The notes: a model not told the origin generated them from the sequence alone. DNA of 64,000 nt from Clostridia bacterium (GCA_017547885.1 JAFYOP010000004.1:537096-601095), one strand, 5' to 3'; positions 1-8,837 are shown, counted from the first letter of the stretch. Translations and numbers: made by a program.

Positions 1-1
1 G

Positions 2-598
2 CATAATTTTGTAGGCCCCCTTGGCAAGGCTACCGAGACCGAGGGCAGGAAGAAGGTTGCCGTGGTTGGCGGCGGTGTGGGCTGTGCCATTGCATATCCA
101 GTCCTTAAGAAGTTCCACGACGATGGGGCAGAGGTACACGCCATCATAGGCTTCCGCAGCAAGGACCTGCTCATACTGGAGGATAAGTTCAAGGCCGCCA
201 GCAATCATCTGGTAGTGTGCACCGATGACGGCTCCTATGGCCGCAAGGGACTTGTTACCGAGGCACTTAAGGAGCTTATTGACGCAGGTCATCAGTATGA
301 CGAAGTGTTTGCTATAGGCCCCATGGTAATGATGAAGTTCGTAAGCCTTACCACTCAGCCCTACGGCATACCCACCACCGTATCCATGAGCCCCATTATG
401 ATAGACGGAACCGGCATGTGCGGCGGCTGCCGCTTAAGCGTTGGCGGCGAAACCAAGTTTGCCTGCGTGGACGGCCCTGACTTTGACGGACACAAGGTGG
501 ATTGGAACATTGCCGTAAAGCGCAACCAGATGTACGCTGAGTTTGAAAAGCATAAATACGAAGAAGTCTGCAATCTGCTCAATAAGGAGGTGCGGTAA
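2..598 (+). CDS. NfnA/DHODB-like ferredoxin:NADP+ oxidoreductase subunit alpha, 5'-truncated
   Basis: The reading frame is open from base 2, so the gene begins outside the window. The visible part starts with the FNR-type stretch HNFVGPLGKATE, continues into an NAD(P)-binding fold (VAVVGGGVGCAIAYPV) and ends with a DHODB-type 2Fe-2S motif (GTGMCGGCRL ... FACVDGP). Proteins of this family carry FAD and a 2Fe-2S cluster and pass electrons between NAD(H) and a partner flavoprotein. The next gene starts 1 nt after the stop and encodes that partner, so the two form an Nfn-like or sulfide dehydrogenase-like pair. Whether it bifurcates electrons to ferredoxin or feeds glutamate synthase cannot be told from sequence alone. 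Confidence 0.93.
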   Translation, partial: HNFVGPLGKATETEGRKKVAVVGGGVGCAIAYPVLKKFHDDGAEVHAIIGFRSKDLLILEDKFKAASNHLVVCTDDGSYGRKGLVTEALKELIDAGHQYDEVFAIGPMVMMKFVSLTTQPYGIPTTVSMSPIMIDGTGMCGGCRLSVGGETKFACVDGPDFDGHKVDWNIAVKRNQMYAEFEKHKYEEVCNLLNKEVR

Positions 599-599
599 T

Positions 600-1988
600 A
601 TGCCTAATATGTCATTGAAAAAGAACCCCATGCCCTCCCAGGAGCCGGATATACGCAATAAGAATTTCCAAGAGGTTGCTTTGGGCTATACCGCCGAGCA
701 GGCCATGGACGAGGCGCAGCGCTGCCTTAACTGCAAGCATAAGCCCTGCATTACCGGCTGCCCCGTTATGGTAAACATTCCCGATTTTATAGCTGAGGTT
801 GCCAAGGGCAACTTTGAAGAGGCATATCAGATAATTGCCGCAACATCCGCACTGCCCGCTGTATGCGGCCGCGTATGCCCTCAGGAGAGCCAGTGCGAAA
901 AGTACTGTGTTCGCGGCATAAAGGGCGAGCCCGTGGGCATTGGCCGTCTGGAGCGCTTTGTTGCGGACTGGCACAACAGCAACAATAAAGAACTGCCCGA
1001 AAAGCCTGTGTCCAACGGTCACAAGGTTGCCGTGGTGGGCTCCGGCCCCGCAGGCCTTACCTGCGCAGGCGACCTTGCTCGTCTGGGCTACGATGTAACC
1101 GTATTCGAAGCGCTGCACCTTGCAGGCGGTGTACTGGTATATGGTATACCCGAGTTCCGTCTGCCCAAGGCAATAGTGCAGAAGGAAGTAGACGGCCTTA
1201 AGGCTCTTGGCGTTACCATCGCCACGGATACCGTTATAGGCCGTACCATCTCCATAGATGAGCTGCAGGAAGAGTATGGCTTTGAGGCTGTATTTATCGG
1301 CTCCGGCGCAGGTCTGCCTATGTTTATGGATATCCCCGGCATAAACTACCGCGGTGTGTATTCCGCAAACGAGTTCCTTACCCGCATCAACCTGATGAAG
1401 GCATATCTGCCCGAGTCCGACACTCCCATTCAGCACCCCAAGACGGTTGCCGTTGTTGGCGGCGGCAACGTTGCAATGGACGCGGCACGCTGTGCAAAGC
1501 GTCTGGGTGCGGCGGTATACATCGTATACCGCCGGGGCATGGAAGAACTGCCTGCACGTAAGGAAGAGGTAGAACATGCAGAGGAAGAGGGCATCATATT
1601 CAAGACCCTCCACAACCCCGTAGAGATATTCGCCGACGAAAACGATGACGTGAATAAGGTACGCTGCATAAGGATGGAGCTGGGTGAGCCGGACGCTTCC
1701 GGACGCCGCCGCCCCATTGAGATACCAGGCAGTGAGTTCGATATTGATGTGGATTGCGTTATAATGGCGCTGGGCACCAGCCCCAATCCACTCATCAAGG
1801 ACACCACTAAGGGCATCCAGTTCAACCGCAAGGGCGGTATAGTGGTCAACGAAGATGGCCTTACCTCACGTGATGGCGTATACGCAGGCGGTGACGCAGT
1901 TACCGGCGCAGCTACTGTTATACTCGCCATGGGTGCAGGCAAAACCGCAGCTAAGGCCATTGATGAAGCCATTCGCGCCAAGGCATAA
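600..1988 (+). CDS. gltA: NADPH-dependent glutamate synthase small-subunit-like / NfnB flavoprotein
   Basis: A 462-residue cytoplasmic flavoprotein of the homotetrameric GltA/NfnB family. The N-terminus has a cysteine-rich 4Fe-4S domain (CLNCKHKPCITGCP, then CGRVCPQESQCEKYC). This is followed by an FAD-binding motif VAVVGSGPAGLTCAGDLA and an NADPH-binding motif VAVVGGGNVAMDAA. An upstream ATG at 543 is in frame, but the start at 600 is preceded by AAGGAGGTG at good spacing and removes an overlap with the previous gene. Translation is probably coupled to the alpha subunit. The pair likely acts as NADH-dependent ferredoxin:NADP+ oxidoreductase (Nfn). The gltA name follows common annotation practice and does not prove glutamate synthase activity. 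Confidence 0.93.
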   Translation: MPNMSLKKNPMPSQEPDIRNKNFQEVALGYTAEQAMDEAQRCLNCKHKPCITGCPVMVNIPDFIAEVAKGNFEEAYQIIAATSALPAVCGRVCPQESQCEKYCVRGIKGEPVGIGRLERFVADWHNSNNKELPEKPVSNGHKVAVVGSGPAGLTCAGDLARLGYDVTVFEALHLAGGVLVYGIPEFRLPKAIVQKEVDGLKALGVTIATDTVIGRTISIDELQEEYGFEAVFIGSGAGLPMFMDIPGINYRGVYSANEFLTRINLMKAYLPESDTPIQHPKTVAVVGGGNVAMDAARCAKRLGAAVYIVYRRGMEELPARKEEVEHAEEEGIIFKTLHNPVEIFADENDDVNKVRCIRMELGEPDASGRRRPIEIPGSEFDIDVDCVIMALGTSPNPLIKDTTKGIQFNRKGGIVVNEDGLTSRDGVYAGGDAVTGAATVILAMGAGKTAAKAIDEAIRAKA

Positions 1989-2013
1989 TTTGGAAACCTT
2001 AAATGATAAGCAT

Positions 2014-2046
2014 AACAGGCGGCAGAAATGCCGCCTGTTGTATTTT
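2014..2046 (+). terminator. Rho-independent terminator after the NfnAB pair
   Basis: A perfect 11-bp stem (AACAGGCGGCA / TGCCGCCTGTT) with a GAAA tetraloop is followed by GTATTTT. It ends the NfnA-NfnB transcript. Confidence 0.8.
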
Positions 2047-2137
2047 GCATATGCAGTGCGCAGTACCTTGAATTTTCGCCCTGATATGCTATTCTAATTA
2101 TGTAGAAATTTGTTACCTGTTACAGGAGAAATACACC

Positions 2138-3430
2138 ATGGCAAACCAGACAAACACAGCCCTGCGCTCTGATGTTATCTATTCTATTTATGTCAGAAAT
2201 CATACAGAGGAAGGCACTTTTCGCGCCGTTATCCCCGACCTTGACCGCATAAAGGCGCTTGGTACGGATATAATATGGTTTCTGCCCATACACCCCATAG
2301 GCATAAAGGGCAAGAAAGGCAGCCTTGGCTGCCCCTATGCCAATCGGGATTACCGCACCGTAAACCCCGAATATGGCACAATGGATGATTTCCGCGCGCT
2401 GGTAGACGAGATACACGCCCGGGGCATGAAGTGCATAATAGACGTGGTGTATAACCACACCTCTCCCGATTCCACCCTTGTAGCAGAGCATCCCGAGTTT
2501 TTCTACCGTAAGGAAGACGGCTCCATGGGCAACCACGTGGGGGACTGGACAGATGTTGTGGACCTTGACTATACCTGCAAGGAGCTGTGGGATTATCAGG
2601 TGGGATCCCTTGTGATGTGGGCAGGCATAGTGGACGGCTTCCGCTGTGACGTGGCATCCTTTGTGCCGGTGGAGTTCTGGTGCAGGGCCCGTGAGGCGGT
2701 GGAAAAGGTTTGCCCCGGCTGCATATGGCTTGCGGAAACGGTGCACGGGGGCTTTGGCCAGTTCGCCCGCAAGAGCGGCATGTATTCCGCCAACGATTAC
2801 GATATGTTCCGGGCCTTTGATATGGAATACGAGTACGACGTGCGTGAGGTATTTGACAGGTATCTCAACGGCGAGACCAACTTATCTAATTATATAGATG
2901 TGATAAACTTCCAGGAGTGCGCCTATCCCGCTAACTATATAAAGATGCGCTGCCTTGAAAACCACGACCAGCCCCGTATATGCTCCTTTGTAAAGGACAG
3001 GCTGTCCCTTACAAACTACACCGCCTTCCTGTACTTCCTCAAGGGCACCACCCTCCTGTACGCAGGGCAGGAATACATGGAGGACCACGTGCCCAGCCTT
3101 TTTGACAAGGACGTGTTCCGCAGGGATATGGATAAGGACATAAGCCCCATGTTTGCAAATCTGTACAGGTTTAAGAAGCAGGTCCTTTCCCACGAGGATC
3201 ACTTCAAGGGCAGGGCAGAGGACGCCTATCACATCGCCATACTGGAGCGGGATGACAACATCAGCCGCAAGGTAGGCGTATTCAGCCTTAAGGGCATGAG
3301 CGCCGACGTAAATGTGGATCTGCCCGACGGCAGCTACCTTAACCATCTGGACGGAAGCACCGTAACAGTGCGGGGCGGCATGCTCCATTGTGACGGTGAT
3401 CCCATTGTGATATCGGTAAAATCTGAATAG
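2138..3430 (+). CDS. GH13 alpha-amylase family glycosidase
   Basis: A 430-residue enzyme of glycoside hydrolase family 13 with no signal peptide, so it should act on imported alpha-glucans or maltooligosaccharides. The conserved regions are visible: DVVYNH (about 102-107), GFRCDVASF with nucleophile Asp171, WLAET with acid/base Glu200, and LENHD with Asp277. The short C-terminal domain after the barrel is beta-rich, as is usual for GH13. ATG at 2138 follows ACAGGAG at good spacing. The gene stands alone between two terminators. Sub-specificity (amylase, oligo-1,6-glucosidase, trehalose or sucrose hydrolase) cannot be resolved here. Confidence 0.92.
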   Translation: MANQTNTALRSDVIYSIYVRNHTEEGTFRAVIPDLDRIKALGTDIIWFLPIHPIGIKGKKGSLGCPYANRDYRTVNPEYGTMDDFRALVDEIHARGMKCIIDVVYNHTSPDSTLVAEHPEFFYRKEDGSMGNHVGDWTDVVDLDYTCKELWDYQVGSLVMWAGIVDGFRCDVASFVPVEFWCRAREAVEKVCPGCIWLAETVHGGFGQFARKSGMYSANDYDMFRAFDMEYEYDVREVFDRYLNGETNLSNYIDVINFQECAYPANYIKMRCLENHDQPRICSFVKDRLSLTNYTAFLYFLKGTTLLYAGQEYMEDHVPSLFDKDVFRRDMDKDISPMFANLYRFKKQVLSHEDHFKGRAEDAYHIAILERDDNISRKVGVFSLKGMSADVNVDLPDGSYLNHLDGSTVTVRGGMLHCDGDPIVISVKSE

Positions 3431-3437
3431 TTGCGAT

Positions 3438-3472
3438 AATACCTCCGTTTATAGCAGAATGGGGGTATTTTT
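3438..3472 (+). terminator. Rho-independent terminator after the GH13 gene
   Basis: A 9-bp stem with one G-T wobble (AATACCTCC / GGGGGTATT) is followed by TTT about 10 nt after the stop codon. Confidence 0.65.
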
Positions 3473-3577
3473 AAAGCAGGGAAAACCCTGAGAATCTGTT
3501 TGCTTTTTGTCAAAATCTGATATAATGGACATATACCCATGGAATTACAGAACGGATAAAGAGAGGACGCTGCGGAT

Positions 3578-5350
3578 ATGGATATAGCGAACACCATAGC
3601 TTTGCTGGGAGGACTTGCGTTTTTCCTGTTTGGCATGACTTTGCTTGGGGATGGACTAAAGCGCGTTGCCGGCAAAAAGCTGGAGATAATACTGGGCAGG
3701 CTCACCTCCACAACCTTCCGTGGGGTGCTGCTGGGTACCGTTGTTACCGCTTTGATACAGTCCTCTTCCGCCACCACTGTAATGGTGGTGGGCTTTGTAA
3801 ACTCCGGCCTCATGAAGCTTACCAACGCTATCGGCATCATCATGGGCGCAAACATCGGTACCACCGCCACAGGCTGGATACTGGTGCTGGCAGGTGTGGA
3901 GGGCAATTCGGCTTTCTCTTCCGCAACTGTATTTGCTTTTATAGCCTTTATCGGCATAATACTTTATTTCTTCTGCAAAAAGACCACCCAGAAAAACATC
4001 GGCATGATACTGCTGGCCTTCTCTGTGCTGATGAGCGGCATGCAGTCCATGAGCGGTGCAATGGCTCCCCTGAAGCAGAGTGAAGCATTCCTTGGATTTA
4101 TATCCGCCGTGTCCAATCCCCTTGTTGCCATCGGCGTGGGTATCATCGTTACCGCAATAATCCAGAGCTGTTCTGCCTCCATCGGTATTCTGCAGGCCCT
4201 GTCCGTTACCGGCGTTATAGGCTACGAGGTGGCCATACCCATGGTATTGGGCATGTGCATCGGCGCATGCGCTCCCGTGCTTATTTCTGCCATTGGCGCC
4301 AACGTAAGCGGCAAGCGTGCGGCGGCGGTGTATCTTATCTTTAATATTGCGGGCTCTGTCCTGCTGATGGTGCCTTTCTATATTATCAATGCCATAGTGG
4401 GCTTTGACTTTATGGCTACGCCTGCCACCAGCATGGGCATAGCCATTGTAAACACCATATATAAGGTGGTTGCCACCATATTGCTCATGCCCTTTGCAGG
4501 CCTGCTGGAAAAGACCGTATGTACCATTATTAAGGAAAACGTTACGGACGAAGATCTTGTTATTGAGGACAACCTGCTGGATGAGCGCTTCCTGAATTAT
4601 CCCGCCCTTGCACTGGAACGCTGCGGCCAGACTGTGCAGAAAATGACGGAAACCTCCTTCAAGAACCTTAGAAAGTCCATAGAGCTGTTTGAGAACTACT
4701 CTCAGGAGGGCTTTAATAAGGTGCAGCGCCGCGAGGAAAAGATAGACCGCTATGAGGATTCCCTTGGCGCATACCTTGTTCAGCTGAATACCAGAGAGCT
4801 TTCCATGGAGGAGACCCAGACCTCTGCCAGGTATCTCAGCAGCCTAAGCAACCTTGAGCGTATATCCGACCATGCGGTAAACCTCTCAGAACTTGCACAG
4901 GAGCTGGACGAGAAGGGAATATCTTTCTCACCCCAGGCAAAACAAGAGCTTAAGATATGCGCAGACGCTGTCCTTGAGATACTGGATATAACCCAGTCCG
5001 CAATGAGGGATAACGACCCCCATCAGGCGGGCATGGTGGAGCCCCTTGAGGAGGTAATAGACGCCCTTACCGATAAGATGAAGGAACGCCACATCGCCCG
5101 CCTGCAGGCAGGCAAGTGCACGCTGGAGCTGGGCTTCATACTCAACGACTGCATACACAATTTCGAGCGCACCGCCGACCACTGCTCCAACCTTGCCGTG
5201 GCCGTCCTTGAGGCGGCGGACAGCCAGATGCAGTCCCACAGGTATCTGCGCACCTTCAAGCAGATGAACCGGGATGAATACGGCGCACGCCTTGCCGCTC
5301 AGGTGCATAAATACTGCGACGCGCTGGACGCGCTGGACAGCGGCGTATAG
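3578..5350 (+). CDS. Na/Pi cotransporter family protein with C-terminal PhoU-like domain
   Basis: A 590-residue membrane protein of the NptA/YjbB type (SLC34-like, Na+-dependent phosphate symport). Two inverted-repeat signatures are visible in the membrane half: ALIQSSSATTVMVVG near residue 64 and AIIQSCSASIGILQA near residue 192. Both are typical of the Pi-binding QSSSA repeats. About ten hydrophobic segments occupy residues 1-320. The remaining 270 residues are helical and charged and match the PhoU-like regulatory domain found at the C-terminus of this family. The start is preceded by GAGAGGA. It is a single-gene transcript ending in a strong terminator. Confidence 0.93.
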   Translation: MDIANTIALLGGLAFFLFGMTLLGDGLKRVAGKKLEIILGRLTSTTFRGVLLGTVVTALIQSSSATTVMVVGFVNSGLMKLTNAIGIIMGANIGTTATGWILVLAGVEGNSAFSSATVFAFIAFIGIILYFFCKKTTQKNIGMILLAFSVLMSGMQSMSGAMAPLKQSEAFLGFISAVSNPLVAIGVGIIVTAIIQSCSASIGILQALSVTGVIGYEVAIPMVLGMCIGACAPVLISAIGANVSGKRAAAVYLIFNIAGSVLLMVPFYIINAIVGFDFMATPATSMGIAIVNTIYKVVATILLMPFAGLLEKTVCTIIKENVTDEDLVIEDNLLDERFLNYPALALERCGQTVQKMTETSFKNLRKSIELFENYSQEGFNKVQRREEKIDRYEDSLGAYLVQLNTRELSMEETQTSARYLSSLSNLERISDHAVNLSELAQELDEKGISFSPQAKQELKICADAVLEILDITQSAMRDNDPHQAGMVEPLEEVIDALTDKMKERHIARLQAGKCTLELGFILNDCIHNFERTADHCSNLAVAVLEAADSQMQSHRYLRTFKQMNRDEYGARLAAQVHKYCDALDALDSGV

Positions 5351-5371
5351 CAAAAATTATACACACTGACC

Positions 5372-5408
5372 ACAGCCTTTCCTTTTTAAATAGGGAAAGG
5401 CTGTTTTT
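5372..5408 (+). terminator. Rho-independent terminator after the Na/Pi cotransporter
   Basis: A perfect 11-bp stem (ACAGCCTTTCC / GGAAAGGCTGT) is followed by a T tract. Confidence 0.85.
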
Positions 5409-5442
5409 ATGCAAAATCTGTCGCAATTTTTCAGCCGTAAGG

Positions 5443-5471
5443 TTGACTTTTGTAATATTTAGATATATAAT
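5443..5471 (+). promoter_or_regulatory. Sigma-A-type promoter of surface protein unit 1
   Basis: TTGACT (5443-5448) and a perfect TATAAT (5466-5471) are separated by 17 nt. Transcription should begin near 5478, leaving a leader of about 200 nt before the surface protein start. Confidence 0.8.
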
Positions 5472-5478
5472 CTACTTG

Positions 5479-5660
5479 TAGCATTATAAATGCAATACAT
5501 TTATGAAAGGAATTGACAGCACTGTGTATGCCGATAATATAATTTCGGCAGGCAGGATAATTTCTGCCTTATTTGTGATGCTGTAAATTCTGATAATTAC
5601 GGGATAACTATACACCGCGCCCGGTAACGGGGGCGGTGTTTTTGTTATACAAAAATATTA
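5479..5660 (+). ncRNA. Candidate structured leader (attenuator/riboswitch-like), copy 1
   Basis: This leader is conserved with the one at about 10200-10390. Hairpins seen here are TGCCGA/TCGGCA (5529-5534 with 5545-5550), GGCAG/CTGCC (5551-5555 with 5564-5568), and a terminator-like stem ACACCGC/GCGGTGT (5612-5618 with 5633-5639) followed by TTTTTG. An upstream GTGTAT (5524-5529) is complementary to ATACAC (5610-5615), which overlaps the 5' arm of the terminator stem. The two pairings exclude one another. It matches no riboswitch class I recognise; the function is inferred. Confidence 0.55.
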
Positions 5661-5683
5661 TTTTGAAAGGAACTTCACTTGCA

Positions 5684-7305
5684 ATGAAAAGTTCTTAACC
5701 TTTATTCTGGTACTGGCAATGGTACTGTCAGTGTCAAGTTTTGCTATGGCGGCGGAAGTAACCGTAACAACTGAAGCCGACCTGAAAACTGCTGTCCAGA
5801 GCGATAATAATATTACCTTGGGTGGTAATATTGCGCTGAACAACACGCTTATAATTCCCGCAGGTGTTAATGTCACTTTGAATCTGGGCGGATACACTTT
5901 GTCTTTTACAACCGATTTTGCCGGGACAACAGCTCTTATTGAAAACAAGGGAACGCTTACGATTGAGGGACCTGGTACAATCAGCAATACGGCAACTAAT
6001 ACAGATACTGTATGGGCACCTGGGTTTCCTGCATATGCCAATAACACCATATCAAATAGAGGAAAGCTGACTGTAAACGGCGGAACCATTGAAAACAATT
6101 CTGTCGGTGGTGCATGCTATTCAATAGATAACTATTCTGGTGGCAATGTTGAGATTAATGGCGGAGAGATATTAAATCATAATAATGTAGCCATTCGTCA
6201 GTTTATCGGAAACAACAATAAAGTTACCATTACCGGTGGTACAGTCACGGGTAAACGTGATGTTTGGATGCAACTGGCTAGTAGCGATCCTAGCGTTGCA
6301 CCTAATGATGTATCTCTGACGGTTACTGGGGGTACGCTGACTTGTAATACAGAAGGTGAGTTGGCTATATACCTTTATAGCTATGGTAATAGCACTGATA
6401 ATGTAGAGATTGATATAAGCGGTGGTACTATTAATGGTGATATCGGCCTGATGGGTGGACAAAAGAATGGTACACCCGATGTCAGCATTTCTGGCGGAAC
6501 CATGACTGTCGTAGAGGATTATAGCGGTAGATTGTCCGGGATTATCTCCGGCGGTGAATTCAGTGAAAAGCCTGCGGCCACTATGATAGACGATGATAAG
6601 GTAGCTGTAGGCGATGATGATGGTGAAGGTTATGTTATCGGTGAAAAGAGTACTGATAGTGTAGCTATTGACGTAACACCTGCTTCTTTGGACTTTGGCA
6701 GTGAAACCGTAGGTTATGCTGCTCCTGCTGCAAAGAAAATAATTGTTACCAATATTGGTACTAGTAAGGTATACGTGTCTCAGCCCACTGATAATGACTA
6801 CACAGTTACTATAGCATCAGGTGATCTGGAACTTGACCCTAGCGAAGCTGTAGAGTTTAATGTGGTTCCCGAAACTGGGCTTTCTGCTGGTCAGCACAAT
6901 GCAACTTTTAGTATAAATGCTTCTGATTACTCGGATTCTACTAATGCTTCTGCTACAACAGTTATGAAGCAGGTTGCAGTAAGCTTTACTGTAAATACCA
7001 AGCCCTCCACCGGCTCCGGCATCTCCGTAAAGTACAACGGCGGCAACAGCTTCAGCACCTCCAAGTCTGATGTACCTACCTCCGTTGAGATCGACGGCGT
7101 GCCCGTGACCTTCAACGGCAACGGCAGCAGCTTCAGCGTAGGCTGCATCTCTTCCGACGCAAAGTGGGTAACCGTTCGCTGGAACAGCACCTCTGTTACC
7201 ACCAACTTCACCCCCGATGGTCTGGTAGAGTGCTCTGCCGTATCCATCCCCAAGACCGGCGATATGCCCTTCTGGGCAGCAGTAGCCGCGTTCTTCGGCT
7301 TCTAA
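5684..7305 (+). CDS. Beta-helix surface protein 1 with IPKTGD motif; apparent frameshift in the signal peptide
   Basis: By comparison with its paralog at 10422 the gene starts at ATG 5684, but here ATGAAAAGTTCTTAA stops after four codons. One extra A in the A-run would restore MKKFLTFILVLAMVLSVSS, a signal peptide. The rest is open to 7305. The protein has an N-terminal series of NGGTI-like beta-helix repeats (about 70-270), a middle Ig-like domain with LDFGSETVGY, and a C-terminal domain shared with two other genes here. It ends in IPKTGDMPFWAAVAAFFGF. That is a sortase-like motif with a short hydrophobic stretch and no basic tail. Without the missing base, translation would have to begin inside the signal peptide near 5719. 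Confidence 0.75.
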
Positions 7306-7333
7306 AAAATCTTCAGCAAAGGCGGCTTACGCT

Positions 7334-7528
7334 ATGTTTGTAATAAAGCCCGGAGACGATACCGTTACAAAATCTATGAGGATGCCCAAAAGCTTGGCTC
7401 AGAAGATGGACGGGCTGGCGGAGGAATACAATGTATCCTTTACCGACCTTGTGCTGCAGTGTCTGGAGTATGCTCTGGACAACATGCAAACCGGGGAAAA
7501 CATGGAAAAAACAGCCTCTGCAAAGTAA
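7334..7528 (+). CDS. Small ribbon-helix-helix (CopG/Arc-like) protein
   Basis: A 64-residue protein whose centre fits the ribbon-helix-helix pattern: a short strand (TKSMRMP), helix A (KSLAQKMDGLAEEY), a turn (NVS) and helix B (FTDLVLQCLEYALDNM). Such proteins dimerise and bind DNA through the paired strands. The gene lies 28 nt after the surface protein stop and before a terminator, so it is probably co-transcribed with it. A disrupted copy stands in the same place behind the second surface protein. A role in controlling the surface gene is plausible but only inferred from position. Confidence 0.75.
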   Translation: MFVIKPGDDTVTKSMRMPKSLAQKMDGLAEEYNVSFTDLVLQCLEYALDNMQTGENMEKTASAK

Positions 7529-7543
7529 ACCCAAGCATTATTG

Positions 7544-7570
7544 CAGGGCGGCGCAAGCCGCCCTGTTTTT
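7544..7570 (+). terminator. Rho-independent terminator of surface unit 1
   Basis: A perfect 9-bp stem (CAGGGCGGC / GCCGCCCTG) with a GCAA loop is followed by TTTTT. Confidence 0.88.
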
Positions 7571-7664
7571 CGTTATGGTGGGTTTATGTGGTTGTTGCGG
7601 AAAGATTTTTCAGATATACTGATAATATAAGAGCACACACCTTGGGAAAGGCGGTATAAGGGAT

Positions 7665-8084
7665 ATGACATCTGTAAACAGAGAATACCGAACCTACAAA
7701 GAAGGCGAGATCATATTCAGTCAGGGCGAACCTTCGGATTGCATATACGATATCCGCTGGGGCAGCGTTGGCATATTTGTTCACTATGGCACCGAGCAGG
7801 AAAAAATGCTTGCCCACCGAAGGGGCGATGAGGTCATTGGCGAAATGAGCTTTGTGGATGAGGTGCCCCACAGCGTTACCGCGGTGGCCATGGATGATGA
7901 AACAAGGGTAGAGGTGATTACAAAGGAAACCTTCAGGTACTATCTGCATGAGAGGCCGGAAAGGGTAATAGCCTTTATACAGAATATGTGCATGCGCATT
8001 CGCGACATCACAAACGACTATATAGAGGCACGCCGCGCCCTTGCAGAGGCCGCCGAACTTCAGAAGGAAGGGGGAGAGGCATAG
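7665..8084 (+). CDS. Stand-alone cyclic-nucleotide-binding (CRP-like) domain protein A
   Basis: A 139-residue protein made almost entirely of a cNMP-binding beta-roll (EGEIIFSQGEPSDCIYDI, a GDEVIGEMSF loop, and the strand HSVTAVAMDD) plus a C-terminal helix. The family's usual winged-helix DNA-binding domain is missing. The phosphate-binding cassette is degenerate: the GE pair of the GEMSF loop is present, but no arginine sits at the usual R-T/S position. Ligand binding is therefore uncertain. The start follows AAGGGAT. The stop abuts the start of a second protein of the same type, so the two are translationally linked and may form a heterodimer. Confidence 0.85.
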   Translation: MTSVNREYRTYKEGEIIFSQGEPSDCIYDIRWGSVGIFVHYGTEQEKMLAHRRGDEVIGEMSFVDEVPHSVTAVAMDDETRVEVITKETFRYYLHERPERVIAFIQNMCMRIRDITNDYIEARRALAEAAELQKEGGEA

Positions 8085-8603
8085 ATGGAAAACACCGTTT
8101 GTTTCTTCAAAAAGGGAGATGTCATATACCGGCAGGGCAGCTTTGAAATGTGGATGTACGACCTTAAGAGCGGCAGGGTAGGCATCTATGCAAGTTACGG
8201 CGAGCCGGACGAGTTCCTCCTGACAGAGGTGAAGGGCGGCCCCGGCGCCACCATCGGCACCATCGGACTGCTGGACTCTATGTGCCGCTCTGCCACAGCG
8301 GTTGCCCTGGAGGATGTTGAGGCCATCAAGGTCACCGGCGAAGCCTTTGCGGATTACTACGGCAATGATCCCGATGCGCTGCTGAATATGATGAAAAAGA
8401 TGAGCGGCCGCATTCGTGCCCTTACCGATGGCTATCTGGAAACCTGTAAGGCATTGGCAGAGCTTACGGAAAATGAAGAGGACAAGCCCAAGAGTGGATG
8501 GTTTATATCCAAGGTGGAAAAATTCCTTAATGATTACGCTGAAGCTATTGCCAGCCCCAGCGAAACCGGCAACATATATTATCACTATGGCAGTATACGG
8601 TAA
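8085..8603 (+). CDS. Stand-alone cyclic-nucleotide-binding (CRP-like) domain protein B
   Basis: A 172-residue partner of the preceding gene, starting directly after its stop codon. It has the same beta-roll layout (KKGDVIYRQGSFEMWMYDL, then ATIGTIGLLDSMCRSATAVAL) and a longer helical C-terminus that ends in a Tyr-rich tail (IYYHYGS). No helix-turn-helix domain is present. The expected Gly-Glu of the ligand cassette is replaced by GTIG, so this copy may not bind a nucleotide. It could act as a regulatory or scaffold subunit; the function is unknown. Confidence 0.82.
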   Translation: MENTVCFFKKGDVIYRQGSFEMWMYDLKSGRVGIYASYGEPDEFLLTEVKGGPGATIGTIGLLDSMCRSATAVALEDVEAIKVTGEAFADYYGNDPDALLNMMKKMSGRIRALTDGYLETCKALAELTENEEDKPKSGWFISKVEKFLNDYAEAIASPSETGNIYYHYGSIR

Positions 8604-8837
8604 GGATTGAGATAAGGTACTTTTACTGATACAGCTAAATACATATTCGTAAAATATTACTATTAATTGGTGTATTGTATTATAAAAGTATGAAATAAGA
8701 ATGAGTATAAACCGGGGTTTATAAAATTACAGTTTATTGCGTAACTATATTACGATATTTGTATTATAATATTGCAACAGAATACCACCGGTACAAAATA
8801 ATACGATACGAATAAAACAGTATTAAAGGAGGCGCCT

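Noticed and set aside
612..1613. 333-codon open frame on the minus strand opposite the NfnB gene
   Set aside because: It mirrors a well-supported flavoprotein gene on the other strand, has Cys/Ala-rich sequence with no motif and no ribosome-binding site.
5479..5660. c-di-GMP (GEMM) riboswitch in the surface-protein leaders
   Set aside because: The expected GEMM conserved blocks and tetraloop receptor are absent; only the genomic context would fit.
7584..8585. 333-codon minus-strand frame opposite the two cyclic-nucleotide-binding genes
   Set aside because: Both plus-strand genes have family motifs and ribosome-binding sites; the antisense frame has neither.
8740..8760. Dyad CGTAA-CTATA-TTACG upstream of dinB, considered as a LexA operator
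   Set aside because: It does not match CGAAC-N4-GTTCG, and no partner copy was found; too weak to call.
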